Shown: positions 8,445 through 16,854 of the stretch, piece after piece
How the letters are laid out: each line of letters opens with the position of its first letter
How positions within the stretch are numbered: position 1 is the first letter of the stretch
Assembly (NCBI GenBank): GCA_963762395.1
Contig: CAVXKL010000004.1
Location: 186,001 to 250,000, forward strand
DNA from: JAJZKE01 sp963762395
GTDB taxonomy: Bacteria > Patescibacteriota > Saccharimonadia > Saccharimonadales > UBA4665
DNA: 64,000 bases
Direction: 5' to 3'
The notes under the pieces: model-generated
The model's database searches: none
What the model saw: the letters and a program-made list of their open reading frames with translations, nothing else
What the model was told of the DNA's origin: nothing
Made by a program: the position numbers and the translations under genes

Positions 8445-8888
8445 TTATTTATTCCAACCGTATTCGGAATATATTATGCCTGATCGATAGCAATCTAGGG
8501 CTTGCCTAATGTATGGAATAGTATTATTAGGTAAATCATCAAAGGGGAACCAATCTATACCATCACTTTTATTAAGCTCTTTGTTATAAGATTCACCATC
8601 CCATCTGTCTATAGAGAAAAATAGGTCAAACCTTTCATCTTCCTCTATTCGATGCATTGCATGAACTAATTTCACTTTTAAGGGATCTAACTTTAAGCCT
8701 GACTCTTCATAAACTTCTCTACAAATAGCCCTAGATGCAGGTTCATTACCATCAACATGACCAGCAACTAAACCATAATTACCATCTTGATAGCCAGTAT
8801 TAGCTCTTTTCAAAAGCAACGTTTTGCCATCTCTATCTAGAATTATATAAACGGAGAGAATTAATTTAAATCTGTCTTTAGGTAACAT
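8445..8888 (-). CDS. Nudix hydrolase
   Basis: The 147-residue protein contains a complete Nudix box from G43 to L65: GHVDGNE, then R57-E58 and E61-E62 in REVYEESGL. This box binds the metal and the diphosphate of nucleoside-diphosphate-X substrates. The length is normal for a single-domain member. A substrate cannot be predicted. Nucleotide-pool cleaning or a nucleotide sugar are both possible. It lies in a run of small accessory genes on the minus strand. Confidence 0.88.
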   Translation of the reverse strand: MLPKDRFKLILSVYIILDRDGKTLLLKRANTGYQDGNYGLVAGHVDGNEPASRAICREVYEESGLKLDPLKVKLVHAMHRIEEDERFDLFFSIDRWDGESYNKELNKSDGIDWFPFDDLPNNTIPYIRQALDCYRSGIIYSEYGWNK

Positions 8889-8957
8889 GATTACAATATA
8901 TCAGAAGTTTAAGTATGGGCTTGATAGTATAGCGTAACAAAGGCAATTCCATCCGTG

Positions 8958-9290
8958 CTACCATTTAGCTCCATATAATAACCCCCCAATAATTACACCA
9001 GTTTGGACAATCATAAATAACCCTTGATAGAGAATAATCATTTTATCTTTATGTACAATGCCATACCATAGCCAAATAATGGTCAGTACTTCGTAGCCAA
9101 CCCATGTAAATAACGACACCCCGGCAGCAGTCTTATTCTCAAAGATTACATATACCTGGGGGAATGTTATAACAGGCTCCAGTACGGCAACTATAAAAGT
9201 TAGTCTATCAACCAACCTTGGTTTAAGTACTTTTTTAACAATCAGTGTATGTACTTTATTAATACGTTTATGGCGATGATATCTGGACAT
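8958..9290 (-). CDS. SemiSWEET-like (PQ-loop) small transporter
   Basis: The 110-residue protein has a basic N-terminal tail of about 28 residues and three hydrophobic helices. The first holds the FPQVYVIFENKTAAGVSLFT stretch, which is the PQ-loop signature with the following K/S-x-x-G-v-S pattern. A three-helix half-repeat is characteristic of bacterial SemiSWEET sugar transporters, which work as dimers. Sugar transport is inferred from the family. The basic tail is longer than in most SemiSWEETs. Confidence 0.75.
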   Translation of the reverse strand: MSRYHRHKRINKVHTLIVKKVLKPRLVDRLTFIVAVLEPVITFPQVYVIFENKTAAGVSLFTWVGYEVLTIIWLWYGIVHKDKMIILYQGLFMIVQTGVIIGGLLYGAKW

Positions 9291-9419
9291 TATTATTTTT
9301 ACTTTTTCATTTGTTATTGTACCAGATATAAAATATGCATAAGAGTGGTATATCGTAGTCCGAGAGTCAGAATCGCTATTACCAAAGATTTGGATATGGC
9401 TACAAATTCAAAAATATAG

Positions 9420-10289
9420 TTATAGCCCAATTTTCCAAACACCTTTTTCTCGAAAGGCAGAGATTGTTTGCCGACGAGCAGCATTGATAAGAGCATTTAT
9501 GGATTGTTTATTTGCCTTAGCATAGTCAGTAAGTTTTGCTATGTTTTGCCCGCGCAAATACGTTAAACGTTTATTTAAGGACTCTATAGTTGCTAACATA
9601 ACTAAATACTCCAACCGACCAGTATGTTTGAGCTCTTGGTATTCAGTAAATGCAGGGTAATAATAATCAACCTTGCCCTTATTTCGGATAATAACTGATG
9701 GATAGCCAAGTTGTTTAAGCTGTAAATTTAGCAGTACTCTGCCGATACGCCCGTTACCATCAACAAATGGATGAATATGCTCAAACTCCAAGTGAAAGTA
9801 TGCAATACGGTCAATAAAATAACTATTATCCGCGCTCTTGAATTCAATCAAAAGATCATCAAGTAACTGCTCAGTATGTTCTGGGGCTGGAGCTATATGC
9901 GTTCCAACACGGACATATTCGCCACTTCTTCTAAATCTTCCAGCGATCTCATCGTCAATACCACCTATAAGCATTCGGTGTAACAAAAGCACATTCTTTT
10001 TATTGAGCTCGAAGTTTTGATTATCTTGCAAATATTGAATAACTCTAGCTAGGTTTTTAGCTTCAAATAATTCCCGCACACTTACATTTCTTGAGACTTC
10101 AAGTTCAAGTAATATCTGTTCCGTTTCTTTAAGCGATAGGGTAGAGTTTTCGATAGCGTTAGAGTTATATACTAATTCTGGTAGCTCGGCCTTTTCTAAT
10201 AAAGTAAGTAGGGAATCTTTGCCAATTCTAAGTTGCTCGAACTCTTTTTTGAGCCGAGTAATTCTATTTCGGTTATAAGCACTGATCAT
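9420..10289 (-). CDS. Fic-domain protein (probable AMP-transferase) with N-terminal inhibitory motif
   Basis: The 289-residue protein has the full Fic motif HPFVDGNGRIGR, with catalytic H163 and ATP-phosphate-binding R171/R174. These enzymes usually transfer AMP to target hydroxyls. A SNAIEN sequence at residues 43-48 fits the (S/T)xxxE(G/N) inhibitory helix on the N-terminal side, so activity is probably self-restrained. The C-terminal region (about 245-289) is helical and may be a short winged-helix remnant. A perfect promoter and a palindrome lie just upstream and suggest autoregulation. Confidence 0.9.
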   Translation of the reverse strand: MISAYNRNRITRLKKEFEQLRIGKDSLLTLLEKAELPELVYNSNAIENSTLSLKETEQILLELEVSRNVSVRELFEAKNLARVIQYLQDNQNFELNKKNVLLLHRMLIGGIDDEIAGRFRRSGEYVRVGTHIAPAPEHTEQLLDDLLIEFKSADNSYFIDRIAYFHLEFEHIHPFVDGNGRIGRVLLNLQLKQLGYPSVIIRNKGKVDYYYPAFTEYQELKHTGRLEYLVMLATIESLNKRLTYLRGQNIAKLTDYAKANKQSINALINAARRQTISAFREKGVWKIGL

Positions 10290-10295
10290 ATTTAA

Positions 10296-10337
10296 AGTAT
10301 ACTAAATTAACGTATTAATGTCAATATACCGTTAATT
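10296..10337 (-). promoter_or_regulatory. fic promoter overlapped by a palindromic operator
   Basis: On the minus strand TTGACA (10324-10319) and TATACT (10301-10296) are 17 bases apart. The -10 box ends 6 bases before the fic ATG at 10289, so the transcript would be leaderless. The -35 box sits in the middle of an inverted repeat, AATTAACG (10305-10312) and CGTTAATT (10330-10337). A repressor bound there would block RNA polymerase. Confidence 0.7.
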
Positions 10338-10491
10338 ATTTATGCAAGTAGGTAAGATTAACGTTTTATGCGTCTATACTAAAAGGCTCAATGAATTAGA
10401 ACCCATTTCAATCTATTGGTAAGAATTTATGTCAAAAACAACCAAAATATCAAAGCCTAGTCGAGTCTATATTAGGGGCTGAATTCTTGTT
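10338..10491. other. Intergenic stretch with no gene recognised
   Basis: Between the fic promoter and tRNA-Arg I see no convincing ORF, repeat copy or hairpin terminator. The region is AT-rich and may hold the 3' flank of tRNA-Arg. Confidence 0.4.
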
Positions 10492-10566
10492 TGGTACTCC
10501 CGAAGGGACTCGAACCCCCAATAATGGTTCCGAAGACCATTGTGATATCCATTTCACCACGGGAGC
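10492..10566 (-). tRNA. tRNA-Arg (anticodon TCG), CCA encoded
   Basis: On the minus strand the acceptor stem GCTCCCG pairs with CGGGAGT. The anticodon stem ATGGT/ACCAT closes loop CTTCGGA (anticodon TCG), and the T-arm is GGGGGTTCGAGTCCCTT. The discriminator is A and CCA is encoded. A TCG anticodon reads CGN codons. Confidence 0.93.
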
Positions 10567-10657
10567 AAACTATTTAAGTGTTATAGAGAACATCTCTTCA
10601 CACTTTCGTTTCCCAGTATAACTCACTTCCTGAAATTTCTAACCTGAGATATCCTTT

Positions 10658-10798
10658 ATGAAAAAGGTTTTTCTTATGCATTTTGCCAATAGACTTTTAT
10701 ATATCCCTTGGATTAACTTAATTAGTATGCAACTAAAGCTACTGAGCCGAAGGTATATTAAGCGTATACTATCTCATCAGATAAAAGAATCTATATGA
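10658..10798 (+). CDS. Possible 46-residue basic peptide upstream of folC
   Basis: An ATG frame starting MKKVFLMHFANRLLYIPW ends in TGA and overlaps the folC ATG by four bases (ATGA). The overlap looks like translational coupling, but the sequence is AT-rich, there is no good ribosome-binding site and the folC promoter probably lies inside it. It could be chance. Confidence 0.2.
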   Translation: MKKVFLMHFANRLLYIPWINLISMQLKLLSRRYIKRILSHQIKESI

Positions 10799-12075
10799 AG
10801 CGGACACTAAATACTTTAGATGATGTTAAGGTGGCCTTAAGGCCCTATGTGCCCCTAGTAAAACAACTTACTGGGCGTGATACGGTTTTTGACAGAATAG
10901 AACCCTTAATGGCCTATTTAGGTAACCCGGAAAACAGGATTAGGGCTATCCACATTGCTGGTACAAGCGGTAAAACATCAACCGCTTACTACACATCAAA
11001 GCTACTAACACTTGCCGGATATAACGTCGGGATGACTATTTCTCCCCACATAGATAAAATATCTGAACGGACCCAGGTTAATAATCAGCCTCTAGAAGAT
11101 AAGATCTTCTGCCAAGAACTGAGCGAGTTTTTGGACCTAGTCGATTCCAGCGGCATCAAACCTTCATATTTTGAACTTATCTGCTCCTTCTCAATCTGGC
11201 TCTTTGCTAAACTTAAACTTGACTACGCGGTTATCGAAACAGGCCTAGGTGGTTTATTTGACGCAACTAACATTATGAAAAGGGAAGATAAAGTCTGTGT
11301 AATTACCGATATAGGCTTTGATCACATGCATATTTTAGGTAATACCCTAAAACAAATAACTGCCCAAAAAGTAGGCATCGTCCACGAAAATAATTCATTA
11401 CTTATGTATAAACAAAACGAAGAGATAATGGATGCAGTTAGTGAGTGGGTCAAAGAACACGGCGCTAAACTCTATCAAACCAGCGAAGAAAAAGAGAAAA
11501 CCCTATATGGTAACACGGACGATTTCAATAAAATGCCGGACTTTCAAAAGCGGAACTGGCTACTTGCTTACTATGTCTACCGTTTTATTAGAGATAGGGA
11601 CTCGCTTAGAGATCTAAATGGCCGGGAATTAGCTATCTCCCAGAAAATCCAAGTACCGGCCCGGATGGATATATCTAAGGCTAATGGTCATTTGGTAATT
11701 ATGGATGGAGCTCATAACTACCAGAAAATGGCTGCTTTTATATCCAGTTATAAAAACATGTTTAGCTGTCAAAAAGCAGCAGTTCTTATGGCCTTTAAAG
11801 ATGACAAGGCATATCAAAAAGCATTACCATTAATTGAAGATATTGCTAGTCAAATTATTATTACGACCTTTAAAACCTCTCAAGATTTACCGGTTGAATC
11901 TTGCGCGCCAGAAAATATTGCTCTGGCTTTTAAAAAGACAGGTACCTTAAATATCACCATTGAACCAAATAACCAAAAAGCATTTAAATTACTATTAAAC
12001 TCACCAACCAAAAATCTAATACTGACTGGCTCATTCTATCTCATCGCTCAAATTAGGGAAGGTCTTAAAAAGTGA
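10795..12075 (+). CDS. folC: Folylpolyglutamate synthase / dihydrofolate synthase
   Basis: The 426-residue Mur-ligase-fold enzyme adds glutamate to folates. It may also make dihydrofolate from dihydropteroate. HIAGTSGKTSTAYY (about 56-69) is the ATP loop, SPHIDKISERTQVNN is the folate-binding omega-loop region and ETGLGGLFDATN (about 148-159) is the magnesium-binding signature. A C-terminal domain with VIMDGAHNYQKM completes the family pattern. Its TGA overlaps the folA GTG, so the two genes form a tight pair. Confidence 0.95.
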   Translation: MKRTLNTLDDVKVALRPYVPLVKQLTGRDTVFDRIEPLMAYLGNPENRIRAIHIAGTSGKTSTAYYTSKLLTLAGYNVGMTISPHIDKISERTQVNNQPLEDKIFCQELSEFLDLVDSSGIKPSYFELICSFSIWLFAKLKLDYAVIETGLGGLFDATNIMKREDKVCVITDIGFDHMHILGNTLKQITAQKVGIVHENNSLLMYKQNEEIMDAVSEWVKEHGAKLYQTSEEKEKTLYGNTDDFNKMPDFQKRNWLLAYYVYRFIRDRDSLRDLNGRELAISQKIQVPARMDISKANGHLVIMDGAHNYQKMAAFISSYKNMFSCQKAAVLMAFKDDKAYQKALPLIEDIASQIIITTFKTSQDLPVESCAPENIALAFKKTGTLNITIEPNNQKAFKLLLNSPTKNLILTGSFYLIAQIREGLKK

Positions 12076-12554
12076 TCAGACTTATTGCCGCTATAGACAG
12101 CAGGCGTGGTATTGCCAGAAACGGCCAAATACCTTGGGACTTACCTTCTGACAGAGCATATTTTAAAGCTCAAACGCTTAAATTTGGCGGTAATATTCTC
12201 ATGGGTCATACAACCTTTAATACACTCAATGGTTCACCTGTTGGCATAAATAATTATGTCCTGTCACATTCACTGATTAAGCTAACAAGCGGCGCAGTCT
12301 TGGTTAACGATCTAGAATCGTTCCTTAATAACCTTAAAGAAGACTTATGGGTAATAGGCGGTGAAAGTATATATGCCCTAACAATAGGAAAAGCTCAGGA
12401 ACTTTACCTAACAAATATTGAATCAGACTTTAACTGTGATCAGTTTTTCCCGAGCTTTAGTGGTTTCAAACTAAAGTCTTTTGATGGTCCTAAAAAAGAA
12501 AACAACCAAACCTTTAATTTTGAAGTGTTTGAACGTAGTAATAACTATGCTTAA
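12072..12554 (+). CDS. folA: Dihydrofolate reductase
   Basis: The 160-residue enzyme reduces dihydrofolate to tetrahydrofolate with NADPH. It shows the N-terminal IAAIDSRRGIARNGQIPWDL segment, where IPWDLPSD carries the family's catalytic acid, then NILMGHTTFNT and the DLWVIGGESIY NADPH loop. It starts with GTG overlapping the folC stop (GTGA). The length is normal. Trimethoprim-type sensitivity would be expected from the family. Confidence 0.95.
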   Translation: MIRLIAAIDSRRGIARNGQIPWDLPSDRAYFKAQTLKFGGNILMGHTTFNTLNGSPVGINNYVLSHSLIKLTSGAVLVNDLESFLNNLKEDLWVIGGESIYALTIGKAQELYLTNIESDFNCDQFFPSFSGFKLKSFDGPKKENNQTFNFEVFERSNNYA

Positions 12555-12670
12555 ACTAGCCCTTTGATTTACTCCTTAGAATAAGACGAAAAAACACTCA
12601 AAGTTTATGTTTTAAATTGCCGCCACCAAAAGCTGTCTAGTAAAGGGAAATAATAATATGTTTTCCTATC

Positions 12671-12710
12671 TTGGCAATCTAACTGCCAAACCCCATGTCT
12701 CTGATATAAT
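12671..12710 (+). promoter_or_regulatory. Extended -10 promoter with inverted repeat upstream of the glycan operon
   Basis: TGATATAAT at 12702-12710 is an extended -10 box, and the start codon at 12738 lies 28 bases downstream. TTGGCA (12671-12676) and TGCCAA (12684-12689) form a 6-base inverted repeat near the -35 position, which may be an operator. Confidence 0.5.
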
Positions 12711-12737
12711 AATCTCATTAATACGGCAGTTTAAATC

Positions 12738-13706
12738 ATGGCCAGCAATCAAATCGAATTATCTGTAGTTGTGCCTATATTTAATGAAGCCGAAGGTCTA
12801 CCCACTTTTCATACATCTCTCGCGGGCATCCTTAAAAAGTCTGACGTTAAAAGTTATGAAATAATCTATGTCGATGACGGCAGCAGAGATCAAACTATAG
12901 AAGTAATTAAGCATCTTATCACTGCCAATGAGCGTATAAAATATCTACCGCTGTCTCGCAATTTTGGTAAAGAAAGTGCAGTAGCTGCCGGAATAAAGTT
13001 TGCCAAAGGTGACGCTATTATGCTTCTTGATGGTGATGGTCAACATCCAGTCGAACTAATCCCAAAGTTTATTAGTCTATGGCTCAAAGGCAATAAAGTA
13101 GTTGTCGGTATAAAGCGTTCCAATACGAAAGAAGGCTTAATTAAAAGGGCCGGTTCATATTTGTTCTATAAGACATTTAATATGATAACTAAACAGAAAC
13201 TAATTCCTGGTTCTACGGATTTTTGCCTTATAGATAAAACTGTCCGCACCGCCTTTTTAGAACTTAAAGAGGTTGATAGGATTAATCGTGGCTTAATAGA
13301 CTGGTTAGGCTTTAAAACTGACTATATAGAATTTAATGCAAATCCTAGACTTTATGGAGGGGCAGGCTATAGTTTAAGAAAACTTATTAAACTAGCAATT
13401 GACAGTTATGTCGGATTTAGTAATGCACCTCTATATTTTTTTGGTTATCTCGGAGCAATAATCTCTGTCTTATCGTTTTTACTCGGAATAACTGTTTTTA
13501 TAGAGCAACTAATCTTAGGTGATCCACTTGCTTGGAAATTTACCGGAACAGCAATGCTGGCAATACTAATAATCTTTCTAGTTGGTATAATGCTAACGTC
13601 TCAAGGCATAATGTCGCTCTACGTATCTTTAACTTACGCTCAATCAAAGAACCGACCACTTTATGTTATCGACTATGACAACAGTATCGGAATAGAGAAG
13701 AATTAA
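12738..13706 (+). CDS. Family-2 glycosyltransferase, GtrB/DPM-like (polyprenyl-phosphate sugar transferase)
   Basis: The 322-residue protein has a GT-A domain opening with LSVVVPIFNEAEGLP and carrying IIYVDDGSRDQT. It has the metal-binding motif LLDGDGQHP at about residues 95-103, then LSRNFGKESA and two C-terminal membrane helices (about 235-260 and 270-300). This layout is that of GtrB and related enzymes that load a sugar on undecaprenyl phosphate at the cytoplasmic face. It is followed 1 base later by a GtrA-type flippase, as in O-antigen-modifying and wall-glycosylation operons. Confidence 0.9.
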   Translation: MASNQIELSVVVPIFNEAEGLPTFHTSLAGILKKSDVKSYEIIYVDDGSRDQTIEVIKHLITANERIKYLPLSRNFGKESAVAAGIKFAKGDAIMLLDGDGQHPVELIPKFISLWLKGNKVVVGIKRSNTKEGLIKRAGSYLFYKTFNMITKQKLIPGSTDFCLIDKTVRTAFLELKEVDRINRGLIDWLGFKTDYIEFNANPRLYGGAGYSLRKLIKLAIDSYVGFSNAPLYFFGYLGAIISVLSFLLGITVFIEQLILGDPLAWKFTGTAMLAILIIFLVGIMLTSQGIMSLYVSLTYAQSKNRPLYVIDYDNSIGIEKN

Positions 13707-13707
13707 G

Positions 13708-14112
13708 GTGAATCTTCTAAAACATAGACTAATGCGATATTTAATTGTTGGTGGCTTCGCCTATCTAATTGAAATGGCCACTCTCTTTGGCTTACATCAC
13801 GGGCTGAAAGTCAGCCCAGTTCACTCAGTAGCTATCAGTTTCTGGGTAGGCTTAATTGTCGCCTTCTTAGCACAGAAATATATTACCTTTGAAAATCACG
13901 AAAAAAGACCGCATATAATTGGTCTGCAAATATTTATTTATGGTCTACTTGTAAGTTTTAACTATATAGTTACACTACTAGCGGTAAGTTATTTTAGTAA
14001 AACATTTAAAGTTTATGAAATAAGGACGGTGATCATACTTATAAGCACTGTCTGGAACTATGCGGTTTACCGTTTATTATTTAAACAAAATCAACCATCA
14101 ATAAACGAATAA
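13708..14112 (+). CDS. GtrA-family membrane protein (lipid-linked sugar flippase)
   Basis: The 134-residue protein has four hydrophobic helices and the GtrA opening RYLIVGGFAYLIEMATLFGL. A basic loop follows helix two (FLAQKYITFENHEKRPH), and the end YAVYRLLFKQ is also typical. GtrA proteins are proposed to flip polyprenyl-phosphate sugars made by GtrB. It starts with GTG one base after the glycosyltransferase stop and precedes the interrupted third gene by one base, so all three form one operon. Confidence 0.88.
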   Translation: MNLLKHRLMRYLIVGGFAYLIEMATLFGLHHGLKVSPVHSVAISFWVGLIVAFLAQKYITFENHEKRPHIIGLQIFIYGLLVSFNYIVTLLAVSYFSKTFKVYEIRTVIILISTVWNYAVYRLLFKQNQPSINE

Positions 14113-14113
14113 T

Positions 14114-14890
14114 ATGAAATGGAAGAATAAAAAACACAGCCTATTTAATAGAAAGAAAATGGGTCGTCAACTAAAAAACTTTAAGAAGCTTATTCTATCA
14201 ACAAAGTTTGCTAATACTTACCTAATTGTTTCCCTGTTAGTTTTAGCCTCGAGTATTATTTTCTGGTCCTTTTTAAGTGCCAAAGTTCAGTCGGTTAATC
14301 AAGGTCAATCAGTCTTTGTCCTATTAATGGCTAATTTTCAGACTTTTCACCATGCCATACTGTCATCGCAGCAGTCATTTATACTCAAGTGGCCAGTCTA
14401 TTTAGTTATTAGCCTTCTTGGCGGCAGCAGCGCAGGTTTAATTGGCGGCACCATTTTTATAGTTCTTCTTACCATAGGTTTACTGGTTGGAATATTAAGG
14501 CAAATAGAAAAGAGACCCCTCTATTTAGGTACAATTCTTCTTGGACTGGCGTCAGTTTTAATGCTCATCCCAGCCGAACCAAAAATAGGCGTACTTTTGC
14601 CGGTGAATATGGCAATGCTAGCCACAAGGAACATTGAATACTTAGTTTTCATATACGCCTTAATCAATCTAATCAAGTCACCGCATGCGCAGTCGAAGAA
14701 GTTTTGGCTAAGCGTCGGCCTTATGTCACTGGTAATTGCCTCGGACAAGTTCTTTTTAATTATATCCGGTATCGGTGCAATACTGGCGATGATCTATTAT
14801 GGACTACGCAAAGAGTCGGTCCAAGATAACTTATGTCAAGGACCCCAAATTTCGGACACCTTTGTCTACAAGCTCACAGCTGTTAACTGA
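14114..14890 (+). pseudogene. Polytopic membrane protein of the Gtr operon, 3' end replaced by IS insertion
   Basis: The frame encodes 258 residues with about six hydrophobic segments and a very basic N-terminus (KWKNKKHSLFNRKKMGRQLK). Only the first 240 codons (to 14833) are host sequence. The last 18 residues are read from the IS3-family element. By position it should be the third component of the Gtr system, often a GT-C glycosyltransferase of about 500 residues, but no catalytic motif is visible. Whether the original gene was short or lost DNA at the insertion is unresolved. Confidence 0.7.
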
Positions 14891-15666
14891 ACTTGCTTAG
14901 CAAGATACTGTTTCGGGGCCATCTTCAGGGCCAGATGTATACGGTAGTGGTTGTAAACGTAGAGCTGTAAGTGAATAGCTTCAGTGAGCTGACCAACACT
15001 AACAAATCTGCTTGGATCTCCCAGATCAACCTTGAAGCCATTGTAGAAGCTCTCTTGGTAGCCATTCTCCCATGGGTGGGCTTTGGCTGAGTAGCTCAGC
15101 TTAATACCACAGTTGGTAGCCAGCTCCATGTAGATCTGAGATAGATACTCACTACCACGGTCACTATGTAATATCCTAGGTCTTCCATGGTGCTCCAGGG
15201 CATCGTAAAAAGCTGCTGCCACCAGTGCTGTATCATGCCGGTTGGATACATGCCACCCAACCACCTGCCGGGAATACAGATCCAGAATGGTGGCTACATA
15301 GATAAACCTGCCCTCGTATGGGATGTAGGTGAAGTCACTGGCCCAGACATCATTGGGCGCAATGGGAAAGTAGTCAGCTATGAGGTTCGGCAGCTCAGCA
15401 TCTGCCAGACTTGGTGCTTTAGTGTAGACTGGCTTCTTGCCCCTGCGGCGGTAGGGCTTAATGCCATAGAGCTGCATGACACGTAAAGCCCGCTTCTTGT
15501 TGACACCCAGATGGATGGCTAACCTCCGGTAGCCATAGCTGGGATGCAGGTGCAGTATCTGTAATATATCCTGCCGGAGCTGCTCATCCTTAAGGGCTAG
15601 TCTGGACTGGTAGTAGAGGGTGGAGCGAGCAACGCCAAGCTGCTGAGCAATCTTTGTTTTACTCAT
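14866..15666 (-). CDS. IS3-family transposase OrfB (DDE integrase domain)
   Basis: The 266-residue product has an HTH_21 region (about 30-75) and an rve integrase core. The catalytic triad is visible: D111 in WASDFTYI, D169 in ILHSDRGSEY and E205 in ENGYQESFYNG, with exactly 35 residues between the last two. The open frame extends upstream of the ATG at 15666 into orfA, so the working transposase is probably an OrfAB fusion made by frameshifting on an A8 run. No inactivating mutation is seen. Confidence 0.95.
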   Translation of the reverse strand: MSKTKIAQQLGVARSTLYYQSRLALKDEQLRQDILQILHLHPSYGYRRLAIHLGVNKKRALRVMQLYGIKPYRRRGKKPVYTKAPSLADAELPNLIADYFPIAPNDVWASDFTYIPYEGRFIYVATILDLYSRQVVGWHVSNRHDTALVAAAFYDALEHHGRPRILHSDRGSEYLSQIYMELATNCGIKLSYSAKAHPWENGYQESFYNGFKVDLGDPSRFVSVGQLTEAIHLQLYVYNHYRIHLALKMAPKQYLAKQVQLTAVSL

Positions 15667-15685
15667 ACGGTGTGGCCTGGTTGCC

Positions 15686-15952
15686 TCAGCGAGCGGTCTT
15701 TTTTTTCTCTTTGTCCAGGTAGAGCGTCAGATTGCCGACCAATTCTTTAAGCATCTGGTTTTCTTTCTTGAGTTTGGCATACGCCAGTAAGCTTGGCTGG
15801 TTGTTGACAGTACCCCGGCTCAGCCAGTTGTAGATAGTTTTGGTTGAGATACCATGCTCCTCAGCTAACCGAGTCACTGGCACACCATCTTCTTTGAGCC
15901 GTTTCAGGATCTGGGCTTTAACATCTGGACGAATCACATGACGCTTGGGCAT
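15686..15952 (-). CDS. IS3-family transposase OrfA (helix-turn-helix, leucine-zipper type)
   Basis: The 88-residue product has an N-terminal HTH (VKAQILKRLKEDGVPVTRLA, then GISTKTIYNWLSRG) that binds the inverted repeats. A heptad region follows (LKKENQMLKELVGNLTLYL) for dimerisation. It ends 15 bases after a run of eight A residues on the coding strand (positions 15706-15699). The heptamer A-AAA-AAG is in the zero frame there, and a -1 slip would join it to orfB. Confidence 0.93.
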   Translation of the reverse strand: MPKRHVIRPDVKAQILKRLKEDGVPVTRLAEEHGISTKTIYNWLSRGTVNNQPSLLAYAKLKKENQMLKELVGNLTLYLDKEKKKTAR

Positions 15953-16032
15953 GAGTGAACCCCCTTACTAGTTACTAAATATTGCTACAAGCTATTGTAG
16001 ACAATACTGTCTAGAATAATGGGTCCACCGCA

Positions 16033-16083
16033 ATAAGTGATTATTATTCGGACTTCTTTCAGCATTATCTTACAAATAAATAA
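16033..16083 (+). pseudogene. 3' remnant of the interrupted Gtr-operon gene
   Basis: Removing the IS exactly (14834-16032) joins codon 240 of the interrupted gene in frame to 16 further codons and a TAA at 16081-16083. The encoded tail is ISDYYSDFFQHYLTNK. The in-frame fit suggests this is the true end of the gene. A larger deletion next to the IS is not excluded. Confidence 0.5.
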
Positions 16084-16176
16084 GTATAGCTATTATAGAA
16101 GGCCAGGGTGATGTTATATCTACTAGGGTTCAAGTTATGCTTGCAAAAAGACAAGAGATGACATATTTTCATTAGC

Positions 16177-16752
16177 ATGACAAATTGCCCTGAGTCTAAT
16201 TTATGGAACATATTTAATTTTGGTGAAGATAGTCCAGATCCAGGTGGCGGTATACTTTATGCCATAAGATATGATACTGACAGTTTGTGCACACATCGAG
16301 ACGCGGTCATAGCTAGGCTTACTGCAAGTGGTGCCACCATATTTTTAACCGAAGAAGGTCTGCTAGCGATAGACATATCTGATTTAGATGATGAAAGCGA
16401 AGACACCGCCCTTTTATTAATAGAAGAACTCTCTGTGGTAAATGGGGCTCTAGAATATCACGAAAATGGCATTAACCCAGATTCAATAGAAGGATTAGCT
16501 AATTATTTAAAAAGCACCTTTTATTGGCAAATTGCTTCTGAATACACAGATATTAAAATTAGTGCATTAAACTTAGTTGATCTAATAATTCCACAAGTTG
16601 TAGAAGATCTACAAACAGCTCATGCTCAAAGTGGAGTACTGTCACTAAACGAACAGCAAACTGTAAAGGAATTAGGTCAATTTGCTTCTTCTAACTCTGA
16701 TTTATTCGGCAACCTTAGAGTCGTTGATTTAAGTACTTATTCTCTCAATTAA
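16177..16752 (+). CDS. Hypothetical acidic soluble protein
   Basis: No family is recognised. The 191-residue product has no membrane segment and is acidic, with a predicted alpha/beta N-terminal half (IRYDTDSLCTHRDAVIARLT, GATIFLTEEGLLAIDI) and a more helical C-terminal half. It lies between the IS3 element and the first tRNA-Lys-derived repeat. It probably represents the chromosomal or older accessory flank. The ATG at 16177 has no strong ribosome-binding site. Confidence 0.55.
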   Translation: MTNCPESNLWNIFNFGEDSPDPGGGILYAIRYDTDSLCTHRDAVIARLTASGATIFLTEEGLLAIDISDLDDESEDTALLLIEELSVVNGALEYHENGINPDSIEGLANYLKSTFYWQIASEYTDIKISALNLVDLIIPQVVEDLQTAHAQSGVLSLNEQQTVKELGQFASSNSDLFGNLRVVDLSTYSLN

Positions 16753-16765
16753 GTTATAACCATTA

Positions 16766-16797
16766 TGGAGGGCCATCGTGCATGCTGTTGCATCGAA
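16766..16797. repeat. Left copy of tRNA-Lys 3'-end repeat (possible attachment site)
   Basis: The 12 bases TGGAGGGCCATC are identical to the 3' end of tRNA-Lys (CCA, discriminator and acceptor strand, reverse orientation) at 18032-18043. The 20 bases that follow, GTGCATGCTGTTGCATCGAA, recur with one change after the second copy at 17516. This marks the outer boundary of the tandem modules. Confidence 0.7.
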
Positions 16798-16854
16798 GAT
16801 TCAAGAAAGCCATAACTTATTTATCGTTGCAGTCTAGTGGTATGCTTATGGGAC

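Larger units (their letters stand above)
14834..16032 (-). mobile_element. IS3-family insertion sequence, 1199 bp
   Basis: Two overlapping-frame transposase genes lie between imperfect 36-base inverted ends that match at 23 positions. The outer ends are TG...CA, the inner block GGACCC/GGGTCC is conserved, and GTCTAC/GTAGAC closes the repeat. Both ORFs are intact, so the copy may be active. The flanking trinucleotides are TTA and ATA, which is not a clear target duplication. The element interrupts the third gene of the Gtr operon. Confidence 0.9.

Noticed and set aside
9314..9496. 60-codon ORF overlapping the 3' end of fic
   Set aside because: It runs out of frame on the same strand through the fic 3' end and has no support. 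Treated as a shadow.
16125..16138. AGGGTTCAAGT resembling the tRNA-Lys T-arm
   Set aside because: It is on the opposite strand to the tRNA and no acceptor or anticodon stem can be formed around it.
16177..16752. Treating the hypothetical protein as IS3 cargo
   Set aside because: It lies outside the inverted repeats, which end at 16032.
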